A DNA stretch of 64,000 nt from Parelaphostrongylus tenuis. Its lineage: Eukaryota; Nematoda; Chromadorea; Rhabditida; Metastrongylidae. Shown here piece after piece: positions 33,906 through 43,609 of this stretch; the first letter of the stretch is position 1; each line of letters opens with the position of its first letter. The notes below the pieces were generated by a model. It searched no databases and was not told the origin of the DNA. It saw nothing but the letters and a program-made list of their open reading frames with translations. The position numbers and the translations under genes are program-made. The stretch spans positions 124,001-188,000 of the forward strand of contig JAHQIW010006963.1 in assembly GCA_019055375.1 (NCBI GenBank), written 5' to 3'.

Positions 33906-34099
33906 GAATTTGACAACCGTAAAAGGATCTTTCTGAAAAACGACCAACCGCGATAGCCAGAGATCTAGGCTTTTGAATGATTGCTAACACTATAAAAAAT
34001 TCTTCTCCAGCGAATGGGATCGGGTATTGATTTGCCGTTGTTTAACGGATAAAATCCATTTGTTTTGTTCAAACCCTCCCCCCTTCTATCATTCATAAA

Positions 34100-34695
34100 C
34101 TTTTGTGCGCATCCCGACTAGTTGACATTCCATTTAGGTGTTCTTTTATGTGGAAACAAAGTGGTCTACCTGTTCGCTAGTGTATTCACGTCACATATCT
34201 CACAAGAGATTGCGCATATTGAATCTGAACTTATGCGGCTTCCGTCTCTACCATAAAAACATATGCAACCCTCCGTTTTATTTTGACGGTGATGTAGGCA
34301 CTTCCGAATCTATTGACGACGTAATTGTTCGACGGTATTTCTGTAACTCTTACAGAGCTTCCCAGGCCTTCACTTTTATACGTTGTGAAGCATAACTTTC
34401 CTTTCTAACCTAATGTCAGTGGCTGTTTTTTCGTGCCCATTTGAGAAGGCTAATTATCGTGTCAAATTTAGTGACTCTTTGCTCTCTTCTCCTCCTGTGC
34501 ACACACTTGTAGCTGTTTGAACGTGTTTCAGATATGCGCCTTCTTCATGTATAAGGGAAAGAAAGACAGTGTACTTGCTGTTTTTATTGTAAGCTTCGAT
34601 ATCACTTCGACGTAACTGAATATAATAAGATAAATCAAAAAATAATCGACTATAATAATAGGAAGTATCTACATAACGAAAGTTTTTCAAAGCAT
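34100..34695 (-). mobile_element. Penelope-like element, copy D, relic
   Basis: The minus frame at 34,690-34,454 includes ATSVCTGGEESKESLNLTR, matching the VCTGKKHNVESLSLARKN segment after the RT in copy A. Toward 34,140 the strand matches the GIY-YIG section (GTGGTCTACCTGTTCGC on the plus strand). Both domains carry stops. Confidence 0.6.
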
Positions 34696-34699
34696 CTAC

Positions 34700-35825
34700 A
34701 TCGTGCGCAGCCGAATCACATATGTAATGGAGTCAATCGATGTCACACAAACAGTACAAGCCATTCGCGGACCGCTGGTAGAAAATGAAATGAAAACAAA
34801 TGTATACGGCTTGTCGACTCGAAACCATATGACTTTTGAGAGAGTCAAAGGACTGGCAAAAGGGCAAAGATTAGTATCAACCTTTTCTTATTCTCCGAGT
34901 CTGTGACAGAAGCCCCAGTTTTCAGCTGTTATCCGTTACTTTACAGTCAATACATAGGTGACTGATTTTATCTGCTCAACACAAAAGAAGATAGGCAAAT
35001 ATGTTTAACTGTTGGAAAAAAAAGTTAGAGTATGTTGAGTTCACATTAGAGAAACCCGAGGAAAACTGGCTTTCTTCCACTTATGAATATTCACATACAC
35101 CTTTCCGTTGATGACTAAATTATGAATGGTATCAAGAACCAGATGATAAATGTCTAATGATAGAGTTCTTCTTCAAGATTCTTCTCATCCGTCACACACA
35201 AAAGTAGCACTTCTCCGAAACACTCACCAAACAGCTGAAAGTGTTTCAAAGGAGATGAAGAAAGAATGGAATTATTACACATGACACGATAAATAGCCAT
35301 CTCAAATGCTTTCGTATGAACAGCTTCTGACGTCAGGTTATGGAGGAGAGATAGCCTCCATAACCATAGCAATAGTACGCGAAACCGAAATGACTCAGTG
35401 GTCCGGAAAATTCTATAAGGTTTATTGACTTACGATCAACACATTAATTCATTGTAGTATGATTCGTAAGCGTCTGTATAAACCTTCTGTTCAAAGCAGA
35501 GGATTGAATGATATGTACTAATGGTGGAGACGGAAGTTGCATGAGTTCACATACAATCTATCTAAGAGGTCTGGTGATGGAAACATGGACAAAACAGGTG
35601 AACTACTTTGTGTCCGCCTTAAGGAACATATAGATGGAAAGATGAAAAGTGCGACAAGTGCTCCTCCACGTGAACATAAGGTCTAAAGCACAACGAGGAT
35701 GACTTTGAGGTGGTAGTAAAAATCATGGGACAAGAGTCAAGAACGTCATCACGGGAAACTCTTGCTACCTTCAGAATAAGCTCTAAAAGTCCACGGATGA
35801 ATATATAGGGGTGTCTGAACATAAC
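34700..35825 (+). mobile_element. Penelope-like element, copy E, relic
   Basis: Frames give VYGLSTRNHM and KGLAKGQRLVS (RT), a CSTQKK-like region where YIDD should be (CAATACATAGGTGACTGA, about 34,951-34,968), EFTLEKPEENWL-type residues near 35,040, and RLKEHIDGKMKSA near 35,620 (end of GIY-YIG). It starts where copy D begins, head to head. Confidence 0.6.
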
Positions 35826-35869
35826 AAGGTGAAATGGCGCTTTATCTCAGACTTACTGTTTAGTTTGAA

Positions 35870-36060
35870 TAAGTTTCATTATCCATCGTGTGTGACAACT
35901 TACGGCAACCTCTTCTAAATAAATAGAATTCCTTAAGCAACTGAACCTGTACGCGAAAAATTCGAAAACATTTGTAGAGGATGAATGCGAAGAAACGATT
36001 CGAATGCAAGAAGTGCTGCAATACACGCAATGAGTTGTAATGACGAGTCATATAAAATAA
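35870..36060 (+). mobile_element. Repeat family S3, partial
   Basis: GTACGCGAAAAATTCGAAAAC and GAATGCGAAGAAACGATTCG match the S3 body. No head. Confidence 0.5.
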
Positions 36061-36447
36061 GAAAATTTTTCTGCTTTTGTAATTACTGTATTTCGTTTCT
36101 CTCTCATTCCTATTGAAAGATCATATAATATTATATCGGAACACCTCCCAATTGACTATTCTGAGACCTCGCTTAGAATTCAATGGAATCTGATATATCA
36201 TTTTGAGTCTTTCAGAGGTCTGGTATGGCATCTCTAGTGCTAGATATGCGTTTCGATAACACACCTCGTCAGTAGCACACGGCTTTTGGTTCACCTCTAT
36301 AACTAAGTGTAGTGGCGCCGATGGAATATCACTCTACTCTTTCATTCCACTACTTTTACTACTTTTACAAACCTCAATAAATTAAACAATCTGATAATCA
36401 CATAACATGTTTTGAGCCTTTTATGAAGTGTGGTATAGCACTTATAG

Positions 36448-36496
36448 AGTAGTCGACAAGCACCTGTTTCGCCCTTACAGGCTCATCAGTAATACG
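36448..36496 (-). ncRNA. Hammerhead ribozyme motif
   Basis: Minus strand: CTGATGA, stem II GCC/GGC with loop TGTAAG, GAAA, stem III CAGG/CUUG with a two-base loop, triplet GTC. The core is intact, but stem I pairs poorly. Confidence 0.65.
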
Positions 36497-36639
36497 GTGT
36501 CTTTCGATTTAGTCGATCATTTGGGGATACACCCCTACTTATAAATAAATCGACGCTGAATAACAAATCACTGCAGGGTAAGATGATAAAATTCCTCGAC
36601 ATTGCAGTCACCAACAGCCAAGCTCGCGGTTGGTAAAAT

Positions 36640-36700
36640 GAACCGTATTACTGCGGAGGAGTTTGTAAGGACGAAACAGGTGTTAGTTTAGTGCTCTATA
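36640..36700 (+). ncRNA. Decayed hammerhead motif
   Basis: CTGCGGAGGAG replaces CTGATGAG, while GTAAGGACGAAACAGGTG and the GTT triplet with TAGTGC after it remain. The core lesion suggests it is inactive. Confidence 0.55.
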
Positions 36701-36949
36701 AGTGCTATACTAAACCTAATAAAAGCTCAAAACGTGTTATGTGATTATCAGATTATTACTGCTTTTGAGAGTGATCTATAAAAGTAGTCTATTGAAGAGG
36801 TATGATTCACTTTACCAGCCACGAGCTCGACTGTTGGTCACTGCAATGTTGGAGAATTTTATCACCTGACTCGCGGTAATTTGTTATTCGGCGTTGACTC
36901 ATCTATAAGCAGAGGTTTGTCTTTAATGGAGACTGAACTGCAGGGCAGC

Positions 36950-36996
36950 GTACTACTGAGAAGTCTGCAAGGGCGAAACGGGCGCTTGTCTAGTAC
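36950..36996 (+). ncRNA. Hammerhead motif with one core substitution
   Basis: Stem I GTACTA/TAGTAC is six perfect pairs. The core reads CTGAGAA, so the G8 position of CUGANGA is A; GAAA (36,975-36,978) and GTC are intact. G8 is catalytic in hammerheads, so cleavage should be lost or very slow. Confidence 0.65.
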
Positions 36997-37100
36997 TCTG
37001 TAAGTGCCATACCAGACCTCATAAAAGGCTCAAAACATATTTCGCAACCATCAGATTACTATTTTTTTGAACGAGGTCTATAGAAGCAGTAGAGGCATAC

Positions 37101-37143
37101 GCTACTGAGGAGGTGTGCGAGAACACCGAAACGCACGTCTAGC
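37101..37143 (+). ncRNA. Hammerhead ribozyme, complete core
   Basis: Stem I GCTA/TAGC (37,101-37,104 with 37,140-37,143), CTGAGGA (37,105-37,111), stem II GGTGT/ACACC around a six-base loop, GAAA (37,128-37,131), stem III CG/CG with loop CA, and UC with cleavage predicted after 37,139. Every required base is present, making it one of two best candidates for activity. Confidence 0.8.
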
Positions 37144-37678
37144 CTTACAGATGCCATACCAGACCTTTGAAAGGCTCAAACATTCTATCAGATTATATTG
37201 CGGAACATTCACAGGGTGTTCAGTTTGATTTCATTTCCGAGGTTAGCAAAGTTTCCATCCCTTCGACGTTGACAGATTGGCAGCTAGACTTCTCGATCGG
37301 ATAAATCAATGACATTATTCACTAATGGATCCTTGAAGTTATTTTGTGCATCCATTCAGCTCTATGATGCTTCCAATGGAGTCGAATGCATGGCACATTG
37401 ATCACGCCATAATTACTGACTATGAGCACCTTCAGTGCTTATATAATTTGGCATTCTGAATGCGTCATTACATATCCTTTTCTCTCCTAGAATTGAGCTT
37501 CTATCATTTGTTTTTGCTGTCGCATATGGTGTCATGAATGATCGATTAACTTGATTCGTTGACAATAAAGTCTCCAATATCCATGCAACTGCTAAGGTGG
37601 AGTAGTTTGATTGCTGTACGAGACATTGAGCTATGCAATAATGCAACAAAAGGGAGTATTTGTTCCCAAGTAAGATCT

Positions 37679-37692
37679 TTTTTTTTACTCAG
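37679..37692 (+). promoter_or_regulatory. Probable spliced-leader trans-splice acceptor
   Basis: TTTTTTTTACTCAG directly abuts the ATG of the F-box frame. An acceptor with no 5' untranslated bases before the start codon is typical of nematode SL trans-splicing. It could instead be an ordinary acceptor continuing an upstream exon, but the next in-frame ATG upstream (37,660) would read through the acceptor tract. Confidence 0.6.
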
Positions 37693-37863
37693 ATGATAAG
37701 CTGGAGTGAACTGCCAAGCGAGGTTATCAATATCATATGTGATTATCTAAGTTATTCTGAACGTCGAACGTTGGCGATGGTGAACCGTCGTTGGCAAGAG
37801 ATCGTCAACGCGCGACGCGAAAAATTCGCTGGAGTAATCGTACGAGGAATGCCGTCCATCAAT
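37693..37863 (+). CDS. F-box protein, first exon
   Basis: Starts at ATG immediately after the acceptor and ends before donor GTGAGC at 37,864; 57 codons, phase 0. Residues 4-45 are an F-box: WSELPSEVINIICDYL with the Leu-Pro at 7-8, then the LAMVNRRWQEIV end with its conserved Trp. F-boxes bind Skp1 and bring substrates to SCF ubiquitin ligases. Nematodes have large, fast-evolving F-box families. The last residues (ARREKFAGVIVRGMPSIN) lead into the linker. Confidence 0.85.
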
Positions 37864-38093
37864 GTGAGCCGGGAATTTTTGAAGTAAATCTTTTTTAAAA
37901 TCGAACACTACCTTTCAATGTAATCACCGGCGTTAACTGTAGCAACTTAACTATCGAGGAGTAGCTTACCAATTAACGCAAGCTGTCACCACAAAATTTT
38001 CCATTCATTGCCACTCAGCAACAGACCTGTTCACTGGGCTTCGTGGCGCACGAACAGCGTCATACGTTTGCTGAAAGTCATTTATTTTCTCAG

Positions 38094-38225
38094 TATTTGA
38101 AGCAAAGTAGTCCTAGACTAAATGTATCCTTGGCTGGTTTTATAGAGTGTTCGCGATTCATCCTTGGCAACAAGTCGGCAGACGCGCGTTTCGTTTCTTT
38201 CTTGCTCCTATCCTTAGGGCACCAA
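38094..38225 (+). CDS. F-box protein, second exon
   Basis: The acceptor TTATTTTCTCAG ends at 38,093. It reads 44 codons in phase 0 (YLKQSSPRLNVSLAGF.. to ..FLLLSLGHQ); the other two frames are closed. The donor in phase is GTGTAG at 38,226, which is weak. A stronger GTAAGC six bases later would include an in-frame TAG. Either the weak site is used or this copy terminates here. The sequence resembles the variable region after the F-box; no named domain. Confidence 0.65.
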
Positions 38226-38897
38226 GTGTAGGTAAGCTGTTGGACATGATTTTTGTTTTTGACGATAGTTTACCATTCTGTGCCATTCATCCTACAATAG
38301 GGACGAGTAGCTGACAAAAATCACTGATGATGACCGAACCGCCGAATTGTTGTTTTGGATGAAGTACAGTATAGCAACTTCGGAAAGACAGCCGAAATAT
38401 TCGCCAAAACTGCATATTATTGTCTTTTCACATTTATTTACTCAAATATCTGAATGCCAATGCACAAAGACTTTTGCGGGTTCTTCACTGCTTAAGCGGT
38501 GATCATCTGCTTAACAAGATTTTTTTTGTTATCCTGAGATTGCTGCGCCACAGTTTTCACAAAGGCTGTTGCCAGCCTTTCTGAATTGACCCAAAAATTT
38601 TCCATTTCGCGATGTGGTTGGTACTAAAGCAGCAGCTAATCATGGCGTAGAAATAGTCTTGGTTGGGCTTCTGGGTCGAAGTCTTCAGCACCTCTTCAGA
38701 GCAGAGCATCTACCCAAAGGATGAACATCCCACCGGTCTTTGCCATTTGACCCAGAAGCATCTTGAAGCGACGATGATGCTGTGAACAATAGAAGGTAAA
38801 TTTTCCATCGTCATTATGGTTACGCTAAAATTGTCATAGTTATGATTTCTTCAAAAGATTTCTCTAATACCTTTTCAATATCAAATATGCTTTATAG

Positions 38898-39001
38898 TTT
38901 TATTTCATCGATGTGACGTTCGTTGATGGTTCACGTCTGCGAAAAGAATTCAGTACAACTTACTCTGGTACAGCTGATGTGAAAACGGTATTAACGAATC
39001 G
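38898..39001 (+). CDS. F-box protein, third exon
   Basis: The acceptor GCTTTATAG ends at 38,897 and a strong donor GTAAGTG starts at 39,002. Phase 0 in, two bases left out: FYFIDVTFVDGSRLRKEF.. to ..KTVLTN. Only this frame is open. Confidence 0.7.
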
Positions 39002-39065
39002 GTAAGTGAAACTTGCTTAAGTAAAAAAGACTTTGTTCATACTGTAGCGAACGTATTTTTTACAG

Positions 39066-39189
39066 TTCAAATCCGTTCGGATGTTCACATACTGGTCGAA
39101 TGAGAAATGTAACACCATTTCAATCAATGAGCACCTATTTAAAAAGCATCCTTCGTGGAAGTATGATAGATGCGCTGTATATCGGATTG
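39066..39189 (+). CDS. F-box protein, fourth exon
   Basis: The acceptor GTATTTTTTACAG ends at 39,065. The first base completes Arg from the previous exon, then SNPFGCSHTGRMRN.. to ..MIDALYIGL. Donor GTGGGT at 39,190 leaves phase 0. The phase match with the third exon supports both. Confidence 0.7.
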
Positions 39190-39639
39190 GTGGGTGATCC
39201 AAGTCGATTTTCTAAATGTTTTTTTCTGGGACTGTGTTTAAATTACTAAGGGTGCCTTTATTCTTTTCAATAACGAGGTTGTTCCTATCGCTACAACAAA
39301 TTTCGTTTCACTCCTAAGCGTTCTTGTAGGAGAATAAAGGTTTACTCTGGCGTTAGTCAATTCCTGAGCGATATGCTGTACATCTGAAGTCATAAGGCAT
39401 CGTAGAGCTGACTGAATGCATATATGGCCTATCCAAACATTTGCGGCTGGCTACCGATCTTTCGCGTTTCTGTTGAATAAGTTTAACACCAACTTCCGGT
39501 ACATATCAAAGACTTGATTAGCTAGGACACAAAATTATCATTCACTCATCTAAGTGTGTATTGCAGCTAACTCGTAAGCACTGCTCCACACCCTTTCTTT
39601 TTCTGATTCACTAGTAAACTATAAAAGTATCACCTGTCA

Positions 39640-39807
39640 CCTGTCGTCCCGTTGATCGTCGAGTGACTCGGGAGAGTACAAGCAGCAGTGCCATTTTTCA
39701 CTATCGCGTGCAAGAGTAGCCCAATGGGTCCTCCTCGCTCTGGGGGTTCGCTGAGCATCATATCCTTCTTCTAGAGCTTTCGCGAAGAAATCGGACCAAC
39801 GGGTTGG
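39640..39807 (-). mobile_element. 5'-truncated RTE copy (3' end only)
   Basis: Minus strand equals the last ~165 bases of the 40 kb RTE: GATTTCTTCGCGAAAGC, GATATGATGCTCAGCG, CGATAGTGAAAAATGGC and the ACAGGTGACAGGTGATAC tail. It lies in the intron before the last exon of the F-box gene. Confidence 0.85.
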
Positions 39808-39857
39808 TAACCAACAAGAACAGTAATCATGAAAGAAAACACATCAATTTTCTTTAG

Positions 39858-40005
39858 TCAGCCGGCTGATGAATCTTCAGAATCGCTGCCGTCCTCACTC
39901 ACCAAAGTCGAAAGCCAACAACCGTTTATGATCAGTTGTGATCCACTGCGTCCGGTGGCTGCTGAGACTGTGGACTTAGATATACGGACTCCATGGCTGA
40001 TGTAA
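39858..40005 (+). CDS. Probable terminal exon of the F-box gene
   Basis: The acceptor TCAATTTTCTTTAG ends at 39,857. One base completes a codon, then 48 residues: QPADESSESLPSSL.., ..MISCDPLRPVAAE.., ..LDIRTPWLM and TAA at 40,003-40,005. It needs a donor leaving two bases, which the fourth exon's best donor does not, so one exon between 39,190 and 39,857 is missing or a weaker donor is used. The link to the F-box gene rests on strand and proximity. Confidence 0.5.
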
Positions 40006-40512
40006 CAAAGTCCTGGCTTCCTTCTTTTTAAATTCGACAATTTTGTTAGTTCAATGTTACTTAACTAGGAAGATTATTCCTCAGCGATACAGTACTATCA
40101 TGATTAACTCTTACGGGACCAGGTGCACCACTCATGGCACACGCAAATCTTCGTGATTTTCTCGTCAACTATAGACTTTTCCTTCCGCTCTAGAGACAAC
40201 TACAGACCCGCTATAGACCTTTTTGAGGGATCCCGCCCGGCTATTCGCCAGGGCACTTGGCGCGTCCCCAGGTGGTGGGTTGGGGAATAAACGTGAGCCA
40301 AAAGCGTCCGTGAGCTTCCCAGAGACGCAGGTGGATTCAGGGGAGACCACCCCTACTTCTGCAGCGCCGACTTGACAAAAACTCTATTTCTACGAGTTAA
40401 GTCGGCTAAAAGCCTGCAATCAAGCGGCTGGGAAGTACATGGGAGGCGGTTAGAAGTCGCCTCCAACAAATAAGCTCCTTCCGCTCCTCCGAGAGAGACT
40501 GGCAAGCTACTC

Positions 40513-41303
40513 GTGAGTACCCAGCCCCCACGTTTAGAGCCTGGCAAGCTATACGTTGGGTATCAAAATGCCAAAAACAGCAACAAATATGGGCCTCATT
40601 GCCCTGACCCCGAAAGAGCCCCTGGTACGGCAGCGCCAGGTAGGACGAGTACGGAGAGGCTGCTAAAATCTCAGGGCCGAACTAGGCTGCCAAGATCGAA
40701 ACGGACTAAAATGACGATCCGTACCTACAACACAAGGACTCTTGCTCACGAATCCGCTATAGAAGATCTATTGATTCAAGCAAGAAGAATAAGGTACGAC
40801 GTCATTGGCCTGGCTGAGACGAGAAGGCGGCAACCTTTTCACGCTCTTCATGACACCGGAGAAGAACTGTTTTCTGGTACATGCGATCGCAGAGGTGTCG
40901 GCGGCGTTGGTATCCTCGTCAAATCGAATTTGACCGTGAACATTGATTTGTTTGACGATGTGGTTCTATGCCGGCTTTGACCATCTTCGTTGCTTACGCA
41001 CCAAAATCAAGCTATGACGAAGTCGAAGCGTTCTATATGGACCTCAAAAAATTCTTCAGAGAAAACCATACATTCATCAAGGTCAATGTCGGAAATTTTA
41101 AGGCAAAAATTGGACCTAGGAGAACGTCTGAAGAACGTCACATAGGAACCCACAGACTAAAATGGATTGAACAGGGTATCATGACGACTCAAACCATCCA
41201 TGGTAACTCGCTATTCCAAAAGCCTCTTTCTCAGCGATGGACGTGGGAGTCTCCCAATGGAGAGTGCCATAACGAAATAGATCACATCTTAGTAAATCGA
41301 TAG
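40513..41303 (+). pseudogene. RTE endonuclease domain, frameshifted
   Basis: The first frame holds TIRTYNTRTLAHESAIEDLL, DVIGLAETRRR and RGVGGVGILVKSN, standard AP-endonuclease blocks of RTE. The second (40,968-41,303) has TIFVAYAPKSSYDE, then VGNFKAKIGPRR where related elements have GDFNAKIGPRR, so a catalytic Asp is now Asn, and ends with CHNEIDHILVNR. Wild-type enzymes nick target DNA for priming; this copy could not. Confidence 0.85.
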
Positions 41304-41309
41304 TTTTGC

Positions 41310-41828
41310 TTGACCGATGTCGCTGTTGTTGCCAAGTTCTACACGGGTTCAGACTATCGCGTCCTTCGCGCAAAGTTTTCGAGTGGAGGAGAGAAAGCCA
41401 CTAAATTCAAACAATCAATTCCCAGAACTACCATAAACTGGTATGTATTCGAATCATTAGTCGGCTCTTGGGAAGATACCGTTGTTGACAATATCGACGA
41501 AGAATACGATCGACTCGTTGAATATCTTCACGTTAGCGCTAAAAAAGCCGAGAGTCCTAAGGTCACGAAGAGACGCTTGTCTCCGCAGACACTCGAGCTG
41601 ATACGTCAACGTGGAATCGCACGAGCTGCAGGCAACCAAAACCGTACGTCCAAACTTGCGAAACGCTGCAGAGAAGCGATAAAAGAAGACCTCAAAGAGA
41701 GAAGAACAGCAGTTATGGCAGAAGCTGCAGAAACTGGGAAGAGCATTCGCAAAGTCCAGCGAGGCTTCACCAATTATAAGACCGAGATGATTGCACTTCG
41801 ATACTTGACGGGATATTTACAGCTTTGA
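41310..41828 (+). pseudogene. RTE linker between endonuclease and RT
   Basis: A 172-codon frame: KFYTGSDYRVLRAKFS (end of the nuclease domain), DNIDEEYDRLVEYLH, the basic KRRLSPQTLELIRQRG and ERRTAVMAEAAETGKSIRK. It ends at TGA, 41,826-41,828, just before a tandem duplication. Confidence 0.8.
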
Positions 41829-41833
41829 GAAGA

Positions 41834-42000
41834 GCTATGGAGAAAATCATCCACCAGTACCACTCGGATCTCTTCACTAGCCATGTCCTCTTACCGTCAT
41901 ATAATGAAAGAGGACGCTATGGAGAAAATCATCCACCAGTACCACTCGGATCTCTTCGCTAGCCATGTCCTCTTACCGTCATATAAATTGAAAGAGGACG
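41834..42000 (+). repeat. 82 bp tandem duplication inside the RTE
   Basis: GCTATGGAGAAAATCATCCA starts at 41,834 and again at 41,916; the units differ at one base (CACTAG/CGCTAG) and by two bases near the end. The duplicated codons correspond to the MEKIIHQYHSDLF region. Confidence 0.9.
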
Positions 42001-42002
42001 AA

Positions 42003-43397
42003 TATGTCGCTCACCGGTCCTCCCTTCCGAAATCCAACATGCTACATCGTCGGTGAAGAACAGAACAACACCCGGCCCAGACAGGATTAGACCAGAGCAC
42101 CTGAAGAATCTGCCGCCAGTTCTCATCAATACCGTGGCTCGGCTCTTCACTAGCTACCTGTCAGAATGCAAGATCCCTATTAAATGGAAAATCAGCAAGA
42201 CCGTATTCTTGTTCAAAAAGGGAGACCTTCACGGCATAGGCAATTATCGCCCAATCTGCTTGCTGTCCGTTGTCTATAAATTCTTTACTCGAGTCATCCT
42301 AAACAGGATTGACAGAACACTGGACTAAGGACAGCCATGCGAACAAGCAGGGCTACGAAGAAGATTTAGTACCATAGACCACATCCACATGATTACAAGA
42401 CTCATTGAAGTTTCGCGAGAGTACCAACAACCACTCTGTCTCACTTTCATTGATCTGAAGGAAGCCTTCGATTCAGTGGAAACAGAAACGGTTATAGAGG
42501 CTCTGGATAACCAGGGCGTCCCTACTCGGTACATAATGATCCTTCGTGAGCTTTATAAAAATTTCACGAACAAAATGTCTCCATTCCATATTCTACAACA
42601 ACGTCACCATTGACGTAAGAAGAGGGGTTCGACAAGGCGATACAATTTTGCCAAAACTATTCACTGGCACCCTACAAATCGTCATGCGAACATTAGAATG
42701 GAACGATATGGGAGTGAAAATTGACGGTCGACAATTAAACCATCTCCGCTTTGCTGAATATATCGTTCTCATAACACCAAACATCAGTCTAGCGGAACGA
42801 ATGTTGACCGATTTCGACAACGCCTATGGAAAGATTGGTCTTCAACTGAATCTAACGAAAACGATGTTCATGAGGAACGAATGGGTTTCGAATGCCCCAT
42901 TCACGCTCAACGGAGCGAGAATCTCCGAATGCTCCAGTTACGTCTATTGTCGTGAAATCAGCATGATGAACGACCTAGTTCCAGAGCTGAGCAGGAAATG
43001 AGCGGCTTGGGGAACGTTTAAGAGCATCGAAGATGTAGTGAAGAGGACAAAGAACATCCGACTCTGTGCCCACCTTTTCGACTCGATGATTATCCCTGCC
43101 CTAGCGTATGCAGCAGATACCTGGTCGCTACGTAAGCAGGATGAAAGATCACTTGGCGTTATCGAACGCGCAGTCGATAGGTCAATGCTAGGAGTGTCCC
43201 GTATATCGCAAATGAGAGAAAGGATCCGAAGTTCCGACCTACATCAACGATCGAAAATCAGAGACGCCGTTCTACACACCAGGATATCGAAAATAAGGTG
43301 GGCCGGACACGTGATGCGTTTCAACGACAACCGATGGACGAGAGCCATTACCGACTGGATTCCTCGGGACGTCAAGCGCTCTAAAGGAAGACACTGA
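42003..43397 (+). pseudogene. RTE reverse transcriptase and C-terminal domain, broken
   Basis: 42,053-42,328: TPGPDRIRPEHLKNLPP and GNYRPICLLSVVYKFF. 42,389-42,613: motif A LTFIDLKEAFDSVE. 42,546-43,001: motif B RRGVRQGDTILP; motif C reads LRFAEYIVLITP where FADD is expected, so both catalytic Asp are changed. 43,038-43,397: ALAYAADTWSLRK, RSKIRDAVLHTRISKIRW and WIPRDVKRSKGRH. The RT is dead by motif C alone. Confidence 0.9.
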
Positions 43398-43609
43398 CCC
43401 GTTGCTCCGATTTCTTCACGAAAGCGATAGAAGAAAGATATGATGCTCAGCGAATTCCTAGAGCGAGGAGGACCTACTGGGCTACTCTTGCACGCGATAG
43501 GGAAAAATGGAGGAGTTGCTGGTACTCGCTCGAGTCACTCGACGATCAACGGGATGGCAGGTGATACAGGTGATAGACTTCTCGTTAGACTTTAAATAGC
43601 CACTCGATA

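Larger units (their letters stand above)
36395..37200. mobile_element. Cluster of hammerhead-bearing repeats
   Basis: Four hammerhead-type motifs: one minus (36,448) and three plus (36,650, 36,950, 37,101). Units share CATACCAGACC or its relatives after the ribozyme, then GGCTCAAAAC and ATCAGATTA. The first two units are inverted around 36,580 and enclose a block (TCACTGCAGGGTAAGATG..) that also appears inverted before the third unit and again at 59.7 kb. There is no open frame above 60 codons. Confidence 0.75.
40165..43580 (+). mobile_element. RTE-type LINE, nearly full length, decayed
   Basis: 5' region, AP-type endonuclease, linker, reverse transcriptase and C-terminal domain in order, ending in an ACAGGTGAT-type short tail (GGTGATACAGGTGAT). 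RTE elements lack a poly(A) tail and end in such short repeats. Possible imperfect target duplication: ATAGACTTTTCCTT (40,173) and ATAGACTTCTCGTT (43,570). The frame is broken at about 40,978, 41,302, 41,828, 42,328, 42,600 and 43,001. Confidence 0.9.

Noticed and set aside
38310..38350. CTGATGATGACCGAAC, resembling a hammerhead core
   Set aside because: No stem II can form, and there is no GAAA-stem III-NUH order.
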